A DNA stretch of 64,000 nucleotides from Neomoorella stamsii. GTDB lineage: Bacteria; Bacillota; DSM-521; Neomoorellales; Neomoorellaceae. Numbering within the stretch: position 1 is the first letter of the stretch; each line of letters starts with the position of its first letter. Shown in pieces: positions 9,259 through 18,921 of this stretch. The notes beneath the pieces were generated by a model, which saw only the letters and a list, made by a program, of their open reading frames with translations, was not told the origin of the DNA and made no database searches. The position numbers and the translations under genes were made by a program. The stretch is taken from NCBI RefSeq assembly GCF_002995805.1, contig NZ_PVXL01000040.1, positions 117,813 to 181,812 of the forward strand, given 5' to 3'.

Positions 9259-10593
9259 TCACAGCCCGGCGGCAGCTCGCTGCAGGCAGGCCATAATAGC
9301 CTCCAGCTCTTCCCTGTCCGGGCCTTCTACCATGAGGCGGATAATGGGTTCTGTTCCCGAAGGCCTGACTAAGACCCGGCCCCGGCCCGCCAGCTGCTCC
9401 CGGGCCGCCGCTACGGCTGCCAGGAGGGCAGGGCTGGCCATGGCGGCCTCTTTATCCGCCACCGTTACATTGACCAGCAGCTGGGGCAGGTGGGGCATGG
9501 CAGCCGCCAGTTCCGACAGGGGCCGGCCGGTGGCGGCCATGACCTGTAACAGCTGCACCCCGGTAAGCAGGCCATCACCGGTAGTATTATGTTCCAGGAG
9601 GATAATGTGGCCCGACTGCTCGCCGCCCAGGACGGCACCCGTCCTTAGCATCTCCTCCAGGACATAGCGGTCGCCGACCCGGGTCTGGTGCACCCGCAGG
9701 CCCGCTGCCGTCAGGGCCTGGTGGAGGCCGAAGTTGCTCATGACCGTCACCACTACCTGGCCGCCGGGCAGGCCTCCCTGCTCCTGGCGGTACAGGGCCA
9801 GGATGGTCATGATGGCATCGCCATCGACCACCTGCCCCTTTTCATCCACGGCAATCACCCGGTCGGCGTCACCGTCAAAGGCCAGGCCCACATCGGCCCC
9901 CCGGGCGACAACCTCAGCCTGGAGAACCTCCGGGTGGGTGGAACCGCACCCGACGTTTATATTAGTCCCATCGGGGGTATTATGCAAGAGGTAAATTTCC
10001 GCCCCCAGGCGCTGGAAAACCGCCGGCGCGACCCGGCAGGCGGCACCATAGGCGCAGTCCAGCACCACCCGCAGGCCGGCCAGGCCCCGCCCGGCGGTAC
10101 TGCAGATATGGGCAATGTAGCGCTCGGCAGCCTCCTCCAGCTCCCGCACCCGCCCCAGCTCCACGCCAACCGGCCGGGGCAGGTTATCTTCCGCTTCCAG
10201 GACCAGCCGTTCAATCTCTTCTTCCACCGGGTCAGGCAGTTTGTGCCCGCTGGCGCTGAAGAATTTAATGCCGTTGTCCGCCACGGGGTTGTGGGACGCC
10301 GAGATCACTACGCCGGCATCGGCTTCCAGGGCCCGGGTCAACCAGGCTACCGCCGGGGTAGGCACCACCCCTACCTTCAGGACGTCACCCCCGACAGAAC
10401 AAATGCCGGCCACCAGGGCGGCTTCCAGCATATCGCCGGAAATACGCGTGTCCCGGCCCACCACCACCCTGGCCCGGCCTTCCGGCCCCGCCAGGACGGC
10501 AGCGCCGGCGCGTCCCAGGCGAAAGGCTAACTCCGGGGTAAGGCCGGCGTTGGCCACCCCGCGGACTCCGTCAGTACCGAATAACTTTACCAT
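9259..10593 (-). CDS. glmM: phosphoglucosamine mutase
   Basis: 444 residues, full length. It starts [12 protein letters not shown], carries the phosphoserine loop [16 protein letters not shown] near residues 96-111, the metal loop DGDADR near 238-243, and the C-terminal phosphate-binding [15 protein letters not shown]. It converts glucosamine-6-phosphate to glucosamine-1-phosphate on the way to UDP-GlcNAc. It lies 50 bases after cdaR and upstream of glmS. In other Firmicutes GlmM can inhibit CdaA, so this linkage joins wall precursor supply to c-di-AMP. Confidence 0.97.
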   Translation of the reverse strand: MVKLFGTDGVRGVANAGLTPELAFRLGRAGAAVLAGPEGRARVVVGRDTRISGDMLEAALVAGICSVGGDVLKVGVVPTPAVAWLTRALEADAGVVISASHNPVADNGIKFFSASGHKLPDPVEEEIERLVLEAEDNLPRPVGVELGRVRELEEAAERYIAHICSTAGRGLAGLRVVLDCAYGAACRVAPAVFQRLGAEIYLLHNTPDGTNINVGCGSTHPEVLQAEVVARGADVGLAFDGDADRVIAVDEKGQVVDGDAIMTILALYRQEQGGLPGGQVVVTVMSNFGLHQALTAAGLRVHQTRVGDRYVLEEMLRTGAVLGGEQSGHIILLEHNTTGDGLLTGVQLLQVMAATGRPLSELAAAMPHLPQLLVNVTVADKEAAMASPALLAAVAAAREQLAGRGRVLVRPSGTEPIIRLMVEGPDREELEAIMACLQRAAAGL

Positions 10594-10643
10594 GCTCTCA
10601 CCTGTTTACTGCATTATATGTTCTTGCTGGAAAATCGCTACTG

Positions 10644-11588
10644 TCACGGCGTGCTGGCAGGATTGGCAGCCTTGCCTATCTCCACTACCACCCTTACCCG
10701 CGGGAAGCTGCTGACCTGTACGCCAGCCGGTATTTCCAGGTTCGTCTCCGCCGTAACATTCTTCATAGCCCCGGCAATATTAATTGGGGCCGTATTGATA
10801 TAATCCAGGGCCGCTAAATGGTTGTAGGGAGCAAAGACCTCCACCACTTCCGGCTGGAGAATTACCCGCTGGACGGCATAGCCTTTGGCCGGCTCGCCTG
10901 CCAGCTGGGGACGCACCGCCAGGAACTTGCTGGGCATGTCCTGGACTACAGGTACAAATGTTTCTACCACTTCCGGGGAGACGGTTAACCATTCCTGCAA
11001 AGGACGACCCTCCCGGTCAGCCAGCTTTACCGGCAGCTGGGCCAGGAAGTTGCCGCTGGCCTGGTCGATTTTGGCCTCCACATAGACCCGGCCGATGCTT
11101 TTCAGGGTTTCAGCAGAACCGGAAACAACTACCTGGGAAGGCTTGATGACCGGTTCCAGCGCCCGGTAGCCGCTGACCGGCGTGCCCAGGAGGTTCACCT
11201 GGACCGGCAGCTGTACCTGCTCAATTTTATCTAGTTTTATCGTCACCTGGGAAGGGTTCACGTGAATTACATTTATCCCTTCCGGTACCTCGACCCGGAC
11301 GGGTAAAAGATTATCACCGACTTTAGCCTCCCGCAGGCTAACAAAGGCATGGACGTCCCTGGACAGCAAAGTATTTACCGCGGCCTTGCGCCCCTCCACC
11401 CGCACCTGGACTTCCGCCGGGCGGTCGGCAACCACCAGGCCCTCCCTCAAGTTTTCTGTTTCCAGGGGGACCCGGACCACCTTTTCCCCGGTGGGGTTCT
11501 GCTCGCCGGTTACATACATCCAGAGAATAATGGCCAAAGCGACTGCCAGCAGGCGATAAATCCAATCCTGGCGAAAATGCTCCCGCAT
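10644..11588 (-). CDS. cdaR: CdaR/YbbR regulator of diadenylate cyclase
   Basis: 314 residues. One membrane segment near residues 9-27 (IYRLLAVALAIILWMYVTG) is followed by an extracytoplasmic region with repeated YbbR domains (PAEVQVRVEGRKAAV, VTIKLDKIEQVQLPVQVNLLG, QVVVSGSAETLKSIGRVYVEA and a fourth, partial one). YbbR/CdaR binds and modulates CdaA at the membrane. It starts two bases after the cdaA stop and precedes glmM, the usual Firmicute order. Confidence 0.92.
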   Translation of the reverse strand: MREHFRQDWIYRLLAVALAIILWMYVTGEQNPTGEKVVRVPLETENLREGLVVADRPAEVQVRVEGRKAAVNTLLSRDVHAFVSLREAKVGDNLLPVRVEVPEGINVIHVNPSQVTIKLDKIEQVQLPVQVNLLGTPVSGYRALEPVIKPSQVVVSGSAETLKSIGRVYVEAKIDQASGNFLAQLPVKLADREGRPLQEWLTVSPEVVETFVPVVQDMPSKFLAVRPQLAGEPAKGYAVQRVILQPEVVEVFAPYNHLAALDYINTAPINIAGAMKNVTAETNLEIPAGVQVSSFPRVRVVVEIGKAANPASTP

Positions 11589-11590
11589 TC

Positions 11591-12424
11591 TTACGACCTC
11601 CAGGGCCAGAAGAAAGTACTGTGGTTAACCTGCGGTAATAATAAACTCTGGAGGAGTTCCTTCAGGTTTTTCTCATCCAGGAAGCGGGTCAGCTTCCCCC
11701 CCTCGGCAACGGAAATGGCGCCCGTTTCTTCCGAGACCACCAGGACCACGGCGTCGGATATTTCACTGATGCCCAGAGCCGCCCGGTGCCTGGTCCCCAG
11801 CTGCTTGCTTAAATAGGGGCTTTCGGAAAGGGGCAGAAAACAGCCGGCGGCTACCACCCGGTCCCCACGAATAATGGCTGCCCCGTCGTGGAAGGGCGTC
11901 AGGGGTACAAAGATATTAATTAACAGCTCGGCGGAAACTACGCCGTCGACGCGGATGCCCGTCTCGATATAATCATTGAGGCCCGTCTCCCGCTCGACAA
12001 CTATCAGGGCGCCGGTACGGTTTTTAGCCAGCACCTGGGCGGCCCGCACCAGCTCATTAATAAGCTTTTCCATATCTTCGGCGCCCAGGACCGTCAAGGG
12101 ACGGGCAAAAAACTTGCCCCGGCCCAGTTGTTCCAGGGCACGCCGCAGTTCCGGCTGGAAGACTACCGGCAGGGCCACGACAATCACCAGGCGCAACTGG
12201 CTTAAAAGCCAGTTAATGGTGGTCAGGTGCAGGCGCTCGGCAATGACCGAGGCTACCACCAGCACCACCAGTCCCTTGATCAGCTGGACGGCCCGTGTGC
12301 CCCTGATGAGCATGATGAATTTATAAATGACAAAGGCGACGATGCTGATATCAAGGATTATCCGCAGAAGGTCGATTATGTTTAACGATAACAAGTAGCG
12401 CCACAGGGCCGCCAAACCAGTCAC
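11591..12424 (-). CDS. cdaA: diadenylate cyclase CdaA
   Basis: 277 residues. Three N-terminal membrane helices (residues about 14-90) precede a DAC domain that makes c-di-AMP from two ATP. The catalytic motifs are intact: DGAAIIRGDRVVAAGC (DGA) and GTRHRAALG (RHR). The tail FLDEKNLKELLQSLL is typical. First gene of the cdaA-cdaR-glmM-glmS unit, divergent from the DUF881 pair. A TATACT box about 40 bases before the start could be its -10; the -35 is unclear. Confidence 0.95.
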   Translation of the reverse strand: MTGLAALWRYLLSLNIIDLLRIILDISIVAFVIYKFIMLIRGTRAVQLIKGLVVLVVASVIAERLHLTTINWLLSQLRLVIVVALPVVFQPELRRALEQLGRGKFFARPLTVLGAEDMEKLINELVRAAQVLAKNRTGALIVVERETGLNDYIETGIRVDGVVSAELLINIFVPLTPFHDGAAIIRGDRVVAAGCFLPLSESPYLSKQLGTRHRAALGISEISDAVVLVVSEETGAISVAEGGKLTRFLDEKNLKELLQSLLLPQVNHSTFFWPWRS

Positions 12425-12528
12425 CCCAAATTTTCCCGCCAGCTTTAGTTAGTATATGATGGTCCAGTCACTTCATTCGACAGGTAGAGGCTAAATCCCT
12501 TCTTTTTATGGCTGCCCGTTTTTACTAG

Positions 12529-12557
12529 TTGCCACCGGGCAAGACTTCATATAAAAT
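12529..12557 (+). promoter_or_regulatory. promoter for the DUF881 genes
   Basis: TTGCCA (12529-12534) and TAAAAT (12552-12557) are separated by 17 bases and lie just upstream of the first DUF881 ribosome binding site (AAAGGAGG). A vegetative sigma factor promoter is the simplest reading. Confidence 0.5.
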
Positions 12558-12579
12558 AGCGCTAAAGGAGGAGTCCCTA

Positions 12580-13311
12580 GTGCGTAAAATTTATCTTTCC
12601 CTGCTCCTCATCAGCCTTTTTTCCGGGCTCCTGGTAGCCTGGCAGTGGCGTTCCCACCAGGCCACCGCGGCTATAGAACGGAAGGATCCCGAACTCATTG
12701 ATATTATTCATTCCCTGGAAAAAGAAGACGCATCCCTGGAAAATACCATCGCCGACCTGCGCAGCCAGATTGAAGCCCTCCAGAAGGATCGCGCTCAAGG
12801 AAAGGGCCGGCTGGCCCAGCTGCAGCAGGAAATAGAAGCCCTGAAACTGGCTGCCGGCCTAACTCCCGTGACGGGACCGGGGATAACCGTTACCCTGGAT
12901 GATAATAACGCCGGCGCCCAGGCGGCTAAAAACAGTTCACCGGCAACCTATAATCCGGAAGATTATATAATTCATGATAAGAATGTCCTCTACCTGGTCA
13001 ATGAATTAAAGGCTGCCGGCGCCGAAGCTATTGCCGTCAACGGCCAGCGGATTGTCACCAGCTCGGACATCCGTTGCGTCGGCACCGTCATCCTGGTGAA
13101 TTCCACCCGCCTGGCCCCGCCTTACGAGGTTCAGGCTATAGGCAACCCCGATAGCCTGGAGGCAGCCATTCAGAAGGCAGTTGACTTTTCTTACTTAAAA
13201 AGCCGCGACTTCCCTGTCAAGGTAACCAAATCCCAGAACCTAACCCTGCCCGCGTATAAAGGCGGTTTTTCCCAGGACTACGTCCGGCTGGTTAAAGCAG
13301 GGGGGCAGTAA
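12580..13311 (+). CDS. DUF881 membrane-anchored protein (1)
   Basis: 243 residues from GTG 12580, chosen because AAAGGAGGAG lies 7-8 bases before it. One N-terminal membrane helix (residues 4-20), then a coiled-coil stretch (about residues 40-85, LENTIADLRSQIEALQ), then the DUF881 domain with LTPVTGPGITVTLDD and DLVNELKAAGAEAIAVNGQRI-like text. This family is usually encoded near division and sporulation genes in Firmicutes; the molecular role is unknown. The next gene is a paralogue starting 3 bases later. Confidence 0.85.
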   Translation: MRKIYLSLLLISLFSGLLVAWQWRSHQATAAIERKDPELIDIIHSLEKEDASLENTIADLRSQIEALQKDRAQGKGRLAQLQQEIEALKLAAGLTPVTGPGITVTLDDNNAGAQAAKNSSPATYNPEDYIIHDKNVLYLVNELKAAGAEAIAVNGQRIVTSSDIRCVGTVILVNSTRLAPPYEVQAIGNPDSLEAAIQKAVDFSYLKSRDFPVKVTKSQNLTLPAYKGGFSQDYVRLVKAGGQ

Positions 13312-13314
13312 TAA

Positions 13315-14040
13315 ATGCGAGGAAAATACTGGCCTGTTTCCCTGACCGTTGTCTTCTTAATTCTGGGCCTGCTTTTATCGCTCCAGTTTCGTACCCAGCG
13401 GCTGCTGGCCAGCTCCCTGGAAGCCCAGAAAACCGAAGACCTGGTGGCCATGTGGAAAAATTTGAGCAGCAAGCGCAGCCAGCTGCAGGGTGAGATTGCC
13501 CAGCTCCAGCAGCAGCTCTTCACTCTTAAGACCGGTTCCGGCCAGGATAGTGACGCCGAAACGGCTCTGGAAAAAGAGCTGGCCCGCCTGCAGATAAGCA
13601 CCGGCCTTAGTCCTGTCAAAGGCCCGGGGATTACGGTTACCATTACCGGCGACGCCCCTCTTCTCTATGAGGATCTGGTAGACATCGTCAACGAGCTCTG
13701 GGCCTCCGGAGCCGAAGCCATCGCCATCAATGACCACCGCATCGGCGCCTTCACTGCCATTGCCGATAAAGAAGAGGGGTCGCGGGTTTACATCACCATC
13801 GACGGCCAGAAGCTCCTCTATCCCATTGTCATCAAAGCCATCGGTGACCCCCATACCCTGGAGAAGGGTTTAACCTTCACCGGCGGCCTGATTGAGAACC
13901 TCAATAACATGTTCAATATTTACCCCGACATTAAAAAAGAGCAGGACCTGCAGTTGCCGGGAACTTCCCTGCCCCGTTGGCAGTATGCTAAACCCCTGCC
14001 CCCTGATAAACAAGCGCCAAAGCAAAGCCAGGCAAAATAA
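13315..14040 (+). CDS. DUF881 membrane-anchored protein (2)
   Basis: 241 residues, a paralogue of the gene before it with the same plan: membrane helix (about 8-22), coiled coil (about 40-65), DUF881 domain (LSPVKGPGITVTITGD, DLVDIVNELWASGAEAIAINDHRI). A Lys- and Gln-rich tail ends at a hairpin terminator that overlaps the stop codon. The two genes form a short operon, probably a heteromeric pair. Function unknown. Confidence 0.85.
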   Translation: MRGKYWPVSLTVVFLILGLLLSLQFRTQRLLASSLEAQKTEDLVAMWKNLSSKRSQLQGEIAQLQQQLFTLKTGSGQDSDAETALEKELARLQISTGLSPVKGPGITVTITGDAPLLYEDLVDIVNELWASGAEAIAINDHRIGAFTAIADKEEGSRVYITIDGQKLLYPIVIKAIGDPHTLEKGLTFTGGLIENLNNMFNIYPDIKKEQDLQLPGTSLPRWQYAKPLPPDKQAPKQSQAK

Positions 14041-14056
14041 AAAGCCTGGCTTTTTT
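14027..14056 (+). terminator. terminator after the DUF881 pair
   Basis: GCCAGGC (14027-14033) pairs with GCCTGGC (14044-14050), followed by six T. The left arm lies inside the last codons of the DUF881 gene. The A-rich loop gives the opposite strand no comparable T run, but the hairpin may still help to end the cimA transcript. Confidence 0.8.
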
Positions 14057-15644
14057 AAGTGGCTGCCGCTTTTTTGTTTAACTCCCGGGACTGCTTTAAG
14101 AGGGCGTATTCCATGCTGTCCAGCAGGGCTTCCCAGCTGGCCTCGATGATGTTGGTGGAGACGCCGACGGTATTCCACGAGCTGCTGCCGTCCCGGGACT
14201 CAATAAGGACCCTGACCTTGGCGCTGGTGGCATCCTTTTCATCCAGGACCCGCACCTTGTAGTCCGTCAGGCGCATGCGGCCGATGGCCGGGAAAACTTC
14301 CTCCAGGGCCTTGCGCAGGGCGTTGTCCATGGCATTGACGGGACCATTGCCTTCGGCCGCCGTATGGACTACCTGGTCACCCACCTTGAGTTTAACAATG
14401 GCTTCGGCGATGGCTTCCTGCCCGGGCCGCTTTTCCACTAGGGTCTTGACGTACTCTACTTCAAAGGGCTGCCGGTATTCCCCCGTTGTTTTCCGTAAAA
14501 ATAATTCCAGGGAAGCGTCGGCCCCTTCGAACTGGTAGCCCTGGCGTTCCATTTCCTTAATGCCGTTCATGACGGCCCGTTCCTTTTCCGGGGAAAGCTC
14601 CAGGCCCATCTCTTCTACCTTACAGCGCAGGTTGCTGGCCCCGGCCTGGTCCGACATTAGTATGCGCCGTTCGTTTCCCACCAGCTGGGGACGGATGTGC
14701 TCGTAGGTGTGGGAGGCCTTTAAGACGGCGCTCACATGGATGCCGCCCTTATGGGCAAAGGCGCTGTAGCCGACAAAGGGCTGGTTACCGGCCGGTACCA
14801 CATTGGCAATCTCGCTGACATAGCGGGAGACTTCCGTGAGAAAGCTCAATTGCCCGGCGGGCAGGCACTGGTAGCCCATCTTCAGTTCCAGGTTGGGCAA
14901 TACAGAACACAAATTGGCATTGCCGCAGCGCTCGCCTAAACCGTTGATGGTTCCCTGCACCTGGCGGCAGCCGGCGGTTACGGCGGCCAGGGTATTGGCC
15001 ACGGCCAGGTCGCCGTCGTTATGGGTATGAATGCCCAGGGGTACCTGGATCTCCTGGCGTACCCGGGCTACGGCGGCGGCGACATCACCAGGCAGGCAGC
15101 CGCCATTGGTATCGCACAGGACCACCCAGCTGGCCCCGGCAGCCGCCGCGGCCTTCAAGGTAGCCAGAGCATAATCGGGGTTGGCCTTGAAGCCGTCAAA
15201 AAAGTGCTCGGCATCAAAGATTACTTCCAGGCCCGCCTCCACCAGGAAGGCGATACTGTCGGCAATCATGGCCAGGTTTTCCTCCAGGGTCGTCTCCAGG
15301 GCCGCCGTTACATGGAGGTCCCATGCCTTGCCGAAGATAGTGGCCACCTTCACCCCGGCCCGCCTGATGGCCAGCAGGTTGGCGTCTTCCTCAGCTTTCC
15401 CGCCGGGCTTGCGGGTGCGGCCAAAGGCCGCGAGTTTAGCCTGCCGCCAGATAATCTCCCTGGCCCGGAGGAAAAACTCCATATCTTTGGGGTTGGCCCA
15501 GGGCCAGCCGCCTTCGATATAGTCCACGCCCAGCCGGTCCAAGCGGGCGGCAATCTTTAATTTGTCTTCTACCGACAGGCTGATGCCCTCGCCCTGGCTG
15601 CCGTCCCGGAGGGTAGTGTCATAGACATAGATCTTTTCCGGCAT
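14055..15644 (-). CDS. cimA: (R)-citramalate synthase
   Basis: 529 residues, the long form of the DRE-TIM metallolyase family. The motif DTTLRDGSQGEGISLS begins at residue 9, and IHTHNDGDLAVANTLAA supplies the HxH metal ligands. The C-terminal LeuA-like regulatory domain is present (EVEYVKTLVEKRPGQ to the end). SQGEG rather than EQSPG, and WPWANPKD, mark it as citramalate synthase of the CimA2 type and not 2-isopropylmalate synthase. It condenses pyruvate and acetyl-CoA to citramalate, giving 2-oxobutyrate and isoleucine without threonine. It is the last gene of the ilv-leu operon. Confidence 0.92.
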   Translation of the reverse strand: MPEKIYVYDTTLRDGSQGEGISLSVEDKLKIAARLDRLGVDYIEGGWPWANPKDMEFFLRAREIIWRQAKLAAFGRTRKPGGKAEEDANLLAIRRAGVKVATIFGKAWDLHVTAALETTLEENLAMIADSIAFLVEAGLEVIFDAEHFFDGFKANPDYALATLKAAAAAGASWVVLCDTNGGCLPGDVAAAVARVRQEIQVPLGIHTHNDGDLAVANTLAAVTAGCRQVQGTINGLGERCGNANLCSVLPNLELKMGYQCLPAGQLSFLTEVSRYVSEIANVVPAGNQPFVGYSAFAHKGGIHVSAVLKASHTYEHIRPQLVGNERRILMSDQAGASNLRCKVEEMGLELSPEKERAVMNGIKEMERQGYQFEGADASLELFLRKTTGEYRQPFEVEYVKTLVEKRPGQEAIAEAIVKLKVGDQVVHTAAEGNGPVNAMDNALRKALEEVFPAIGRMRLTDYKVRVLDEKDATSAKVRVLIESRDGSSSWNTVGVSTNIIEASWEALLDSMEYALLKQSRELNKKAAAT

Positions 15645-15647
15645 AGG

Positions 15648-16721
15648 CTATCCCTCTTGCAGCTCCCGCCGTACCAGGGCACCCATTTCGGCCGTACCTA
15701 CCAGGCTGGTCCCCGGCACGTAGATATCCGCGGTACGGTAACCTTTAGCCAGCACCCGGCCGACGGCTGCCTCCACGGCTGCCGCTGCCTGGTCCATCTT
15801 GAAGGAGTACTTGAGCATCATGGCTGCCGAGAGGATGGTCGCCAGGGGATTGGCCTTTTGCTGCCCGGCAATATCCGGGGCGGAGCCGTGGACCGGTTCA
15901 TAAAGGGCCACTTGACCGCCAATGCTGGCCGAGGGCAGCATGCCGATGGAGCCCGTCAGGACGGAAGCCTGGTCGCTTAAAATGTCGCCAAAGGTATTTT
16001 CCGTCACAATCACATCAAACTGGGCCGGCCGGCGGACCAGCTGCATGGCGCAGTTGTCAACATACATGTGCTCCAGGGTAACCTCGGGAAACTCGCCCTT
16101 AAGCCCATCTACCGTGTCCCGCCACAGCCGCGAGCTGGTGAGGACGTTGGCTTTGTCAACGCTGGTTAAATGGCAGCGGCGGCTACTGGCTATCTCAAAG
16201 GCCAGGCGGGCGATGCGCTCTATTTCCGCCGTGGAATAGAGCATGGTGTCGTAGGCTACCTCGCCTGCACCCGCCTTTTCCCGCTTTTTCGGGCCGAAGT
16301 AGAGGCCGCCCGTGAGCTCCCGGACAATGATCAGGTCGGTACCGGCAACAATTTCCCGTTTTAAGGGCGAAGCCTCCGCCAGGGGCTCAAAGAGGTAGGC
16401 CGGCCTTAAGTTGGCGTAAAGGCCAAGCTCCTTGCGCAATGGCAGGAGGGCGGCCGTTTCCGGGCGTTCCTCCGGCGGCAGGGCATCCCATTTAGGACCG
16501 CCCACCGCCCCCAGGAGCACGGCGTCGCTCTGGCGGCAGAGGTCCAGGGTTTCCGGTGGTAAAGCCTGGCCGCGGGCATCAATGGCCGCTCCCCCTACCA
16601 GGGCCTCGGTAAACTGGAACTCTATCCCCGTGCGGCGGCCGACAACCTCCAGGACCTTTACCGCCTCCGGGACAATCTCGGGGCCAATGCCGTCACCGGG
16701 CAAAACGGCAATTTTATACAT
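15648..16721 (-). CDS. leuB: 3-isopropylmalate dehydrogenase
   Basis: 357 residues, full length. [20 protein letters not shown] at the start, [13 protein letters not shown] around residue 135, [32 protein letters not shown] around 222-254, and [18 protein letters not shown] at 274-291 are all canonical. It oxidises and decarboxylates 3-isopropylmalate with NAD+, and probably also methylmalate from the citramalate route. The start overlaps the leuD stop by eight bases. Confidence 0.97.
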   Translation of the reverse strand: MYKIAVLPGDGIGPEIVPEAVKVLEVVGRRTGIEFQFTEALVGGAAIDARGQALPPETLDLCRQSDAVLLGAVGGPKWDALPPEERPETAALLPLRKELGLYANLRPAYLFEPLAEASPLKREIVAGTDLIIVRELTGGLYFGPKKREKAGAGEVAYDTMLYSTAEIERIARLAFEIASSRRCHLTSVDKANVLTSSRLWRDTVDGLKGEFPEVTLEHMYVDNCAMQLVRRPAQFDVIVTENTFGDILSDQASVLTGSIGMLPSASIGGQVALYEPVHGSAPDIAGQQKANPLATILSAAMMLKYSFKMDQAAAAVEAAVGRVLAKGYRTADIYVPGTSLVGTAEMGALVRRELQEG

Positions 16722-17214
16722 GCGCCTTCACCTTCCTGGCCACGTAGGGCATCAGCCCCCCGGCGGCAATGAGTTCCTGCATGAAGGGCGGGAAGGGCGC
16801 CGCCTGGTAGGTTTCCCCTTTAGTAAGGTTCACAATTTCGCCCTTCTCGGCGTCAATCTTTACTTCATCCCCGGCGGTTATCCCTGCCGCCGCGGCCGGG
16901 GACTCAAAGATGGGCAGGCCGATGTTGATGGCGTTGCGGTAGAAGATGCGGGCAAAGGAGGCGGCGATGACCGCCGCCACCCCGGCGGCCTTGATGGCTA
17001 CCGGCGCGTGCTCCCGGGAACTGCCGCAGCCGAAGTTTTTCCCGGCCACGATAATCTCCCCTTTTTGCACCCGCCCGGCAAAGGTGGGGTCGGCGTCCTC
17101 CATGCAGTGGCGGGCGAGTTCTTCCGGGTCGGAGGTATTCAGGTACCGGGCCGGAATGATGGCGTCGGTGTCGATGTCGTTGCCGAAGGTGTGGCATTTA
17201 CCCTGGATGATCAT
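16714..17214 (-). CDS. leuD: 3-isopropylmalate dehydratase, small subunit
   Basis: 166 residues, the short bacterial/archaeal LeuD type. [15 protein letters not shown] (residues 9-23) and [21 protein letters not shown] (about 56-76) form the swivel domain with the substrate-specificity loop. It works with LeuC. It starts 4 bases inside the end of leuC and overlaps leuB, so the three are translationally coupled. Confidence 0.96.
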   Translation of the reverse strand: MIIQGKCHTFGNDIDTDAIIPARYLNTSDPEELARHCMEDADPTFAGRVQKGEIIVAGKNFGCGSSREHAPVAIKAAGVAAVIAASFARIFYRNAINIGLPIFESPAAAAGITAGDEVKIDAEKGEIVNLTKGETYQAAPFPPFMQELIAAGGLMPYVARKVKAHV

Positions 17215-18476
17215 TTTACTACCTCCTCGGGGGCGGCGATGCGCCCTTTAACGGCGCTGGCGGCGGCTACGGCCGGGCCGGCTAGATAGACTTCGCTTTC
17301 CGGATGGCCCATACGGCCCACGAAGTTGCGGTTGGTTGTGGCCAGGGCCCGCTCGCCTCTGGCCAGAATCCCCATGTGACCGCCCAGGCAGGGGCCGCAG
17401 GTGGGGGTGGAGACGGCGGCGCCGGCGGCAATGAAGGTTGCTATCAGCCCTTCGGCCAGGGCTTCTGCGTAGATCTTCTGGGTGCCGGGTATGACGATGA
17501 GCCTTACTTCGGGATGGACCTTTTGCCCCTTGAGGGTCTGTGCCGCTACCCGCAGGTCCTCCAGGCGGCCGTTGGTGCAGCTGCCGATGACCACCTGGTC
17601 GATTTTAATTTCGCCTATTTCTTTGACGCTCCTGGCGTTCTCGGGCAGGTGGGGCAGGGCTACCTGGGGTTCGATCTTACCGGCGTCAATGTCTATTTCC
17701 CGGGCATAGCGGGCATCAGGGTCGCTCCGGTAGATGTGGTAGTCGCGTTTAAGGCGACCCTGAATGTATGCCAGGGTCTTTTCGTCCACCGGGAAGATGC
17801 CGTTCTTGCCGCCGGCTTCGATGGCCATGTTGGCCATGGTGAAGCGGCCGTCCATGGAGAGGTTGGTAATGGCTTCGCCGGTGAATTCCATAGCCATGTA
17901 GCGGGCGCCGTCGACCCCGATCTGGCCGATGGTATAGAGGATGAGGTCTTTGCCCCCAACCCAGGGCTGGAGCTTGCCGTGGTAGCGGAAGAGGATAGTC
18001 TCGGGTACTTTAAACCACAGCTCGCCGGTGGCCATGGCGGCGGCGAGGTCTGTAGAACCGACCCCGGTGGCAAAGGCCCCGAGGGCCCCGTAGGTGCAGG
18101 TGTGGGAGTCGGCCCCGATGACCAGGTCCCCGGGGCCGACCAGGCCCGCCTCCGGCAGCAGGCAGTGCTCGATGCCCATGCGGCCGATTTCAAAATAGTG
18201 GGTGAGCCCCTGCTCCCGGGCGAATTCACGCAAAATTTTAGCCTGCTCGGCGGACTTGATGTCCTTGGCCGGGGTGAAGTGGTCCGGCACCAGGACGACC
18301 CTTTCCGGGTCGAAGACCTTCTTTATCCCCAGTTGCTTGAATTCTTTTATGGCCAGGGGCGCGGTGATGTCGTTCCCCAGGGCCAGATCTACCTTAGCGT
18401 TGATGAGCTGGCCCGGCTCGACATGTTCGAGGCCGGCGTGGGCGGCCAGGATCTTTTCGGTGATGGTCATGCCCAT
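17211..18476 (-). CDS. leuC: 3-isopropylmalate dehydratase, large subunit
   Basis: 421 residues from ATG 18476, with AAGAAGG just upstream. An open frame runs on for another 29 codons but that part lies in a dispersed repeat and has no family similarity. Canonical features: [33 protein letters not shown] and [13 protein letters not shown], which provide the three Cys of the 4Fe-4S cluster. It isomerises 2- to 3-isopropylmalate, and likely citramalate to methylmalate, with LeuD. The intergenic space to leuA is unusually long (about 450 bases). Confidence 0.96.
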   Translation of the reverse strand: MGMTITEKILAAHAGLEHVEPGQLINAKVDLALGNDITAPLAIKEFKQLGIKKVFDPERVVLVPDHFTPAKDIKSAEQAKILREFAREQGLTHYFEIGRMGIEHCLLPEAGLVGPGDLVIGADSHTCTYGALGAFATGVGSTDLAAAMATGELWFKVPETILFRYHGKLQPWVGGKDLILYTIGQIGVDGARYMAMEFTGEAITNLSMDGRFTMANMAIEAGGKNGIFPVDEKTLAYIQGRLKRDYHIYRSDPDARYAREIDIDAGKIEPQVALPHLPENARSVKEIGEIKIDQVVIGSCTNGRLEDLRVAAQTLKGQKVHPEVRLIVIPGTQKIYAEALAEGLIATFIAAGAAVSTPTCGPCLGGHMGILARGERALATTNRNFVGRMGHPESEVYLAGPAVAAASAVKGRIAAPEEVVK

Positions 18477-18525
18477 GGAGTTTACCTTCTTCCTCCGAAA
18501 ATAACTTATCTTTGGCTGGCCATGT

Positions 18526-18870
18526 TTGCGCTCGCTCCGTGGTCTTCGCGGAGCGGCCTGCACTCAACTCGTTTATAATAGGTGTCACTTCGCGAACAAA
18601 ACTGTTGCCGAGTTGAGTGCTGGGTCAACCAGGGCTCGGGCACCCAGCACTCACTAAACTCAGGTACCTCCAAAGGTAGTACGACTGCATAAACCGAAGA
18701 ACTGGTTGCTGTAACTTGGTTACTGTGAGTGCTGGGCGGCCTATTCGGCATCCTTGCCTCAAAGGCCGGCCTCGGACCTCCTGTCCTCGGCCCCGCCCTC
18801 GCTCCTCGGCACAGCCTGCGGCCGCTTCGCCGCTCAGACCAAGTCGCTCGCTGCAAACAAATGCCAGCCC
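18526..18870. repeat. dispersed modular repeat, copy A
   Basis: Lies between leuA and leuC inside the operon. The left module, CGCTCCG...CGGAGCG hairpin (18532-18556), and the right module (18738-18870, GC-rich, with a TCCTGTCCTCGG core) are shared with copy B at 51.7 kb. Between them are inverted repeats: GCACTCAACTCG at 18560-18571 with 18609-18620, and CCCAGCACTCAC at 18643-18654 with 18725-18736. The motif TGAGTGCTGGG occurs directly at 18615 and 18726 and inverted at 18643. The loops between arms are unrelated to each other. No transposase gene or coding capacity. Confidence 0.75.
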
Positions 18871-18921
18871 CAAACTATTATGGTTCGCTCCATCCTCTGT
18901 TCCGACTTCAGACTTCCTGTT

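Noticed and set aside
18526..18870. CRISPR array
   Set aside because: The repeated 11-mers are inverted as well as direct, unevenly spaced and few; there are no cas genes in the window.
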